Source of the DNA: a bacterium
GTDB taxonomy: Bacteria; Planctomycetota; Planctomycetia; Gemmatales; Gemmataceae
Length of the DNA: 35,635 nt
Reading direction: 5' to 3'
Assembly: GCA_017308215.1 (NCBI GenBank)
Contig: JAFKFQ010000279.1
Span: forward strand, 1-35,635
Part shown: piece after piece, positions 32,545 through 35,635 of the stretch
Layout: the number at the start of each line of letters is the position of its first letter
Numbering within the stretch: the stretch's first letter is position 1
The notes under the pieces: generated by a model
Told to the model about the DNA's origin: nothing
Databases searched by the model: none
The model's input: the letters and a program-made list of their open reading frames with translations, nothing else
Program-made: the position numbers and the translations under genes

Positions 32545-33714
32545 ATGCGCGTCGTCGAACTCGAAGCCCGGCACGTTCGGATCGCCCTGCGGCGGAAGGT
32601 CACCCACGCCAGCCACACGCGGACCGACACGGACAACGTCGTCGTCCGCTGCGTCCTCGCCGACGGCACCGTCGGGTACGGCGAGGGTGTGCCGCGCGAC
32701 TACGTCACCGGCGAGACCATCGATTCCTGCCTCGACCTCCTGAAGACCAGCGACATCCCCGCGCAGCTGACGCCGTGCGCGGACTTCGTCGCGGCGATTC
32801 ACCTCGCGGAGCGGCTGAAGCTCAAGCCCGTCCCCGGCGACGACCGGCTCATCCAGGGGAACGCCGCCCGCTGCGCGCTCGAACTCGCGGTACTCGACGC
32901 CTACGGGCGGGCGTTCGGCGAGCCGCTGGTGAACGTCACGCGGGCCGTCGCCCCCGACCTGTACGAGCCCCGCGAGCGCGTCCGCTACAGCGGCGTCATC
33001 GGCAACCCGAAGGGGTGGAAGGGCCGTGCCTACCCGCTCGTCTACCGCCTCGCCGGGTTCGAGCAGGTCAAGCTGAAGGTCGGCATCCCCGGCACCGACG
33101 ACGTGAAGCGGACCAAGCGCACCCGCCGCTGGCTGGGGTCGAAGATGGACCTGCGGATCGACGCCAACGAGGCGTGGGGCGCCGCCGAGGCCGCCGAGAG
33201 GATTCGCGTGCTGGAGCCGTTCGGCATCACCAGCGTCGAGCAGCCGGTGCCGCACGAGCAGGTCGCCGGCCTCGCCGCGGTGCGGAAGGCGGTCAAGACG
33301 CCGGTGATGCTCGACGAGTCGCTGTGCGGCGCGGTGGACGCCGAGCGCGCGGTCGCCGGCGGGTGGTGCGACCTGTTCAACCTGCGGCTGTCGAAGTGCG
33401 GCGGGTTCATCCCGAGCCTGCGGCTCGCGCAGCTCGCCAAGCACGCCGGGCTCGGCTACCAGCTCGGCTGCCAGGTCGGCGAGACGGGCATCCTCTCGGC
33501 CGCCGGCCGGCACTTCGCCACGAGCGTCGGCGGCATCCGCTTCCTCGAAGGCTCCTACGACCGGCACCTCGTCTGGGAAGACCTGACCGAGCAGGACCTG
33601 ACGTTCGCCCGCGACGGCACCGCCGCGATGCTCGTCGGCAGCGGGCTCGGCGTGACCGTCGATCCGGCGAGGGTGGACTGGGTGACGGTGCGGAAGGAGT
33701 CGCTCCTTGGGTGA
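32545..33714 (+). CDS. Enolase-superfamily enzyme (muconate lactonising/dipeptide epimerase type)
   Basis: A 389-residue protein with the two-domain enolase-superfamily layout. The N-terminal capping domain ends about residue 130 (GYGEGVPRDYVTGET). In the barrel, the catalytic KLK (Lys176/Lys178), metal ligands Asp206 (RIDANEAW), Glu232 (SVEQPV) and Asp257 (LDESLC), and the second acid/base Lys284 (LRLSKCGG) are all present. Two lysines on opposite faces define the muconate-lactonising-enzyme subgroup, which includes dipeptide epimerases and o-succinylbenzoate synthases. Its neighbours do not fix the substrate. The stop overlaps the start of the hydrolase gene behind it. Confidence 0.9.
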   Translation: MRVVELEARHVRIALRRKVTHASHTRTDTDNVVVRCVLADGTVGYGEGVPRDYVTGETIDSCLDLLKTSDIPAQLTPCADFVAAIHLAERLKLKPVPGDDRLIQGNAARCALELAVLDAYGRAFGEPLVNVTRAVAPDLYEPRERVRYSGVIGNPKGWKGRAYPLVYRLAGFEQVKLKVGIPGTDDVKRTKRTRRWLGSKMDLRIDANEAWGAAEAAERIRVLEPFGITSVEQPVPHEQVAGLAAVRKAVKTPVMLDESLCGAVDAERAVAGGWCDLFNLRLSKCGGFIPSLRLAQLAKHAGLGYQLGCQVGETGILSAAGRHFATSVGGIRFLEGSYDRHLVWEDLTEQDLTFARDGTAAMLVGSGLGVTVDPARVDWVTVRKESLLG

Positions 33715-34567
33715 CGCCGCTCCGCCCGCCGGTGGCATCCTGTCGCAGTTCCGCGCGTCGGACGGGTACGCCTTCTACACCCGCTTCTACCCCGCCGCCG
33801 GCGCGCCGCGCGGGCGGCTCGTGTTCGTCCACGGCATCCGCAGCCACGGCGGCTGGTACACGCGCTCGTGCGCCGCGTTCGCGGCGGCCGGGTTCGACGT
33901 TCACTTCCTCGACCGCCGCGGCGCCGGGCTGAACACCGCCCACCGCGGCGACGCGCCGGCGTTCCGCCGCCTGCTCGACGACGTGGCCGAGTACGTCCAG
34001 CACCTCCGCGCCGAGAAGGCGTGGCTGCCGGTGGTCGTCGGGTGCATTTCGTGGGGGGGGAAGCTGGCGGTCGGGCTGCCGTACCGCCGGCCGGGGCTGG
34101 TCGACGGGCTGGTCCTGCTCTGCCCCGGGCTGGTGCCGAAGATCGCGCCACCGCTGCCGGGCCGTGCCCGCATCGCGGTCGCTCGCGTGTTTCGCCCGTG
34201 GAAGTTCTTCCCGATCCCGCTGAACGAACCGGACCTGTTCACCGCCGACCCGGGCTGGCGCGACTACATCGCCGGGGAGTCGCACGGCCTGCGGGCGGCG
34301 ACGGCACGGTTCCTATTCAGCAGTTTCTCGCTCGACATCTACCTGCGCCGCGCGGCGAAGCACGTCCGCGTGCCGACTCTGCTCGCGCTCGCCGAGCACG
34401 ACCGCATCATCGACAACGCGCAGACGCGCCTCTACGCCGGGCGGTTCGGGAAGCCCGTGGAGATCCTCGACTACCCGAACGTACACCACACGCTGGAGTT
34501 CGAGCCGGACGGTCACCCGTGGGTCCGCGACGTGACGAACTGGGTCGAACGCCGGCTCGGGGTGTAG
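33707..34567 (+). CDS. Alpha/beta hydrolase, lysophospholipase-like
   Basis: The only in-frame start is TTG at 33707, overlapping the upstream stop by eight bases, with AAGGAG just before it, so translation is coupled. The 286-residue protein has VFVHGIRSHGGWY (oxyanion region), HFLDRRGAGLN (the 'D-R-R-G-x-G' of monoacylglycerol-lipase-like enzymes) and the nucleophile elbow CISWGG, where Cys takes the usual small residue position. LALAEHDRIIDN carries the acidic residue, and NVHHTLEF the His. No signal peptide. Paired with the enolase-superfamily enzyme in one transcript; the shared pathway is unknown. Confidence 0.85.
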   Translation: MGDAAPPAGGILSQFRASDGYAFYTRFYPAAGAPRGRLVFVHGIRSHGGWYTRSCAAFAAAGFDVHFLDRRGAGLNTAHRGDAPAFRRLLDDVAEYVQHLRAEKAWLPVVVGCISWGGKLAVGLPYRRPGLVDGLVLLCPGLVPKIAPPLPGRARIAVARVFRPWKFFPIPLNEPDLFTADPGWRDYIAGESHGLRAATARFLFSSFSLDIYLRRAAKHVRVPTLLALAEHDRIIDNAQTRLYAGRFGKPVEILDYPNVHHTLEFEPDGHPWVRDVTNWVERRLGV

Positions 34568-34569
34568 CG

Positions 34570-34749
34570 TCAGCGGGCGACCGTGGCGACGACCAGCGCG
34601 ATCAGCAGCGCCGCCATGCCGGCCGTGAGGAACCACATCGGGAACGTCTCTTTCGGCCGCTTGGCGGCCTCGCGGGCGTGCGCCTTCGCCTCCCTGCGGT
34701 GCTGCTTGCGGGCTTGTTCGTGCCGGGCGTGCTGGGTCGCGCGACTCAT
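34570..34749 (-). CDS. Small single-pass membrane protein
   Basis: A 59-residue frame, ATG at 34749. The N-terminal 36 residues are very rich in Arg, Lys, His and Ala (MSRATQHARHEQARKQHRRE), followed by one transmembrane helix (MWFLTAGMAALLIALVVATV) and a stop. The basic stretch predicts the N-terminus in the cytoplasm. No family recognised. It ends two bases from the convergent hydrolase gene. Short but clearly organised, so I consider it likely real. Confidence 0.55.
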   Translation of the reverse strand: MSRATQHARHEQARKQHRREAKAHAREAAKRPKETFPMWFLTAGMAALLIALVVATVAR

Positions 34750-34871
34750 GGCCGGGCCTCCGGGCGGCGTGCGCCGCCGTGCCCCCGGTGGGGGGCGGGC
34801 CGCGAGTCGAACCCCGGACTGGTGGGAGAGGAACCCGCGGCCGCGAAACGTGTGATTGAAGGGTAACCGCC

Positions 34872-34901
34872 CCGCGGCCGGCTGTCGAGCGCCGGCCGCG
34901 G
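34872..34901 (-). terminator. Hairpin terminator after the FHA gene
   Basis: A perfect 11-bp GC stem (34872-34882 with 34891-34901) and an 8-base loop, starting 11 bases after the stop codon of the minus-strand FHA gene. No T-run. Confidence 0.6.
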
Positions 34902-34912
34902 ATTCTCGCGCG

Positions 34913-35323
34913 CTACTGCCGGTCCGGACCCGGCCGCTTCGGCTTCGCCAGCCCGGCCTTCTCCAGCAGCGACTGGCCGAAGATGTTCTCCTCCTCCGCG
35001 AACACGTCGTCGACCGCCGTGCCCTCGGCGAACTCGTACTGGATCGTGTACTTGTGGTTCGAGATGCCGATCTCGTCGCCGGGGCGGAGCGGGCGGCGCT
35101 GCGTCCGCTCGCCGTTCACCTTCACCCCGTTGGTGCTCCCCATGTCGCGCAGGAACCACACGCCGTTCTTGAACGACAGCTCGGCGTGGACGCTCGACAC
35201 GTTCTGGAACTTCAGGCAGATGTCGCACGACTCCCGCCGGCCGATGGTCATCAGGTCCGCGATCAGCGGGATCGCGTCGCCCCCGCCGACCGGCACCAGC
35301 TCACCCCGTCGCTTGTCCGCCAT
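34913..35323 (-). CDS. FHA-domain protein
   Basis: A 136-residue protein that is essentially one forkhead-associated domain, which binds phosphothreonine peptides. Conserved positions: IGRR (27-30, the GR pair), VSSVHAELSF (Ser43/Ser44, His46) and MGSTNGVKVNG (Asn65-Gly66). The C-terminus adds an acidic helix (FAEEENIFGQSLLEKAGL) and a basic end. No other domain or signal peptide. FHA-only proteins usually serve as adaptors for Ser/Thr kinases, which are abundant in planctomycetes; the kinase-like protein at 27367 probably lacks activity, so the partner kinase should be elsewhere. Confidence 0.93.
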   Translation of the reverse strand: MADKRRGELVPVGGGDAIPLIADLMTIGRRESCDICLKFQNVSSVHAELSFKNGVWFLRDMGSTNGVKVNGERTQRRPLRPGDEIGISNHKYTIQYEFAEGTAVDDVFAEEENIFGQSLLEKAGLAKPKRPGPDRQ

Positions 35324-35476
35324 GAGAAAAGACCTCGCCCGCGCCGCGGGCCGAAAATGGAATCAAGGCGAATTGGGTCGGGACACGGCCCCGACCATGG
35401 CACCCATGTTAGCCGCTTCGGGCCGGCGCGGGAACGGTCGAAACCCGCGAACGCGGGCGTGAGAGGTGGGGGATAC

Positions 35477-35508
35477 TGCCCGACCGGGCCGTGAAGTCCG
35501 GTCGGGCA
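35477..35508 (-). terminator. Hairpin after the Pro/Ala-rich gene
   Basis: An 11-bp perfect stem (35477-35487 with 35498-35508), 10-base loop, located 14 bases after the minus-strand stop at 35523. Confidence 0.55.
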
Positions 35509-35522
35509 AACTGCGAGGTGCG

Positions 35523-35635
35523 TTAGCGCACCACCGGGGCGCCGGCCGGCGGGGTCGGGGCCGGAACGCCCGCCGGTACCGCCGGGATCGGGGCCGGAAC
35601 GCCCGCCGGCGGCGGGACCGCGCCGGGGAACGCGG
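35523..35635 (-). CDS. C-terminal fragment of a Pro/Ala-rich protein
   Basis: The last 36 codons of a gene that continues past the right edge. The peptide is almost only Pro, Ala, Gly and Val, with a repeated GVPAP unit (AGVPAPIPAVPAGVPAP) and the end APVVR. This looks like a disordered tail of an exported or surface protein. No family can be given. Confidence 0.55.
   Translation of the reverse strand, partial: AFPGAVPPPAGVPAPIPAVPAGVPAPTPPAGAPVVR

Noticed and set aside
34785..34860. Possible tRNA on the minus strand (GGTTCGACTC-like sequence)
   Set aside because: The bases flanking the TTCGACT loop do not form a T-stem, and no acceptor or anticodon stem could be drawn.
1..35635. CRISPR array, prophage, rRNA or integron
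   Set aside because: No regularly spaced repeats, phage structural genes, rRNA segments or att-type arrays were seen in the window.

Overview
The window is very GC-rich (third codon positions almost all G/C) and reads as a chromosomal segment of a planctomycete, most likely Gemmataceae. Signs of this are the membrane-anchored coiled-coil protein, DUF1573 and DUF4058 proteins, leucine-rich-repeat lipoproteins, a kinase-like protein, a Cys-type sulfatase, an ECF sigma/anti-sigma pair and many secreted proteins of unknown role. No rRNA, tRNA, CRISPR array or phage block was found. The assignment rests on protein character, not on a database search.

Layout. 1-4.8 kb: a cut-off membrane gene, a MoxR ATPase, an LRR protein, an NTF2-like secreted protein, an M20 dipeptidase with a small Cys protein behind it, and a small basic protein. 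4.85-9.2 kb: Rex repressor, DUF1573 protein, Sfp-type phosphopantetheinyl transferase, two long perfect hairpins, and a membrane coiled-coil protein. 9.6-14.9 kb: a housekeeping run polA-coaE-rho. 14.9-16 kb: a DUF4058 gene broken by one amber codon, then two tiny lipoproteins. 16.4-19.1 kb: ECF sigma factor, zinc-type anti-sigma factor, a gene that only makes sense as a selenoprotein, and a complete IS630-family element. 19.1-22.4 kb (minus): a tight four-gene run NHL protein - repeat protein - histidine kinase - response regulator. 22.5-25.1 kb: sulfatase, small doubtful genes and a decayed transposase. 25.3-35.6 kb: membrane protein, flavoprotein, kinase-like protein overlapping a TIM-barrel isomerase, DinB-like remnant, alpha/beta hydrolases, LRR lipoprotein, enolase-superfamily enzyme, FHA protein and a cut-off Pro/Ala-rich gene.

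The most interesting locus is 17705-17941. Reading through one in-frame TGA gives a 78-residue SelW/Rdx thioredoxin-like protein with a C-A-A-U redox motif. A stem-loop with the layout of a bacterial SECIS starts right after the TGA. Ordinary gene calling misses the gene. It sits just behind an ECF sigma/anti-sigma pair. Before the IS630 insertion it ended in a CTAG tetranucleotide that also held the stop codon of the convergent response regulator. The element landed in that TA, and its terminal G/C bases rebuilt both TAG stops, so neither protein was changed. Whether the cell inserts selenocysteine depends on selA/selB/selC/selD, which are not in this window.
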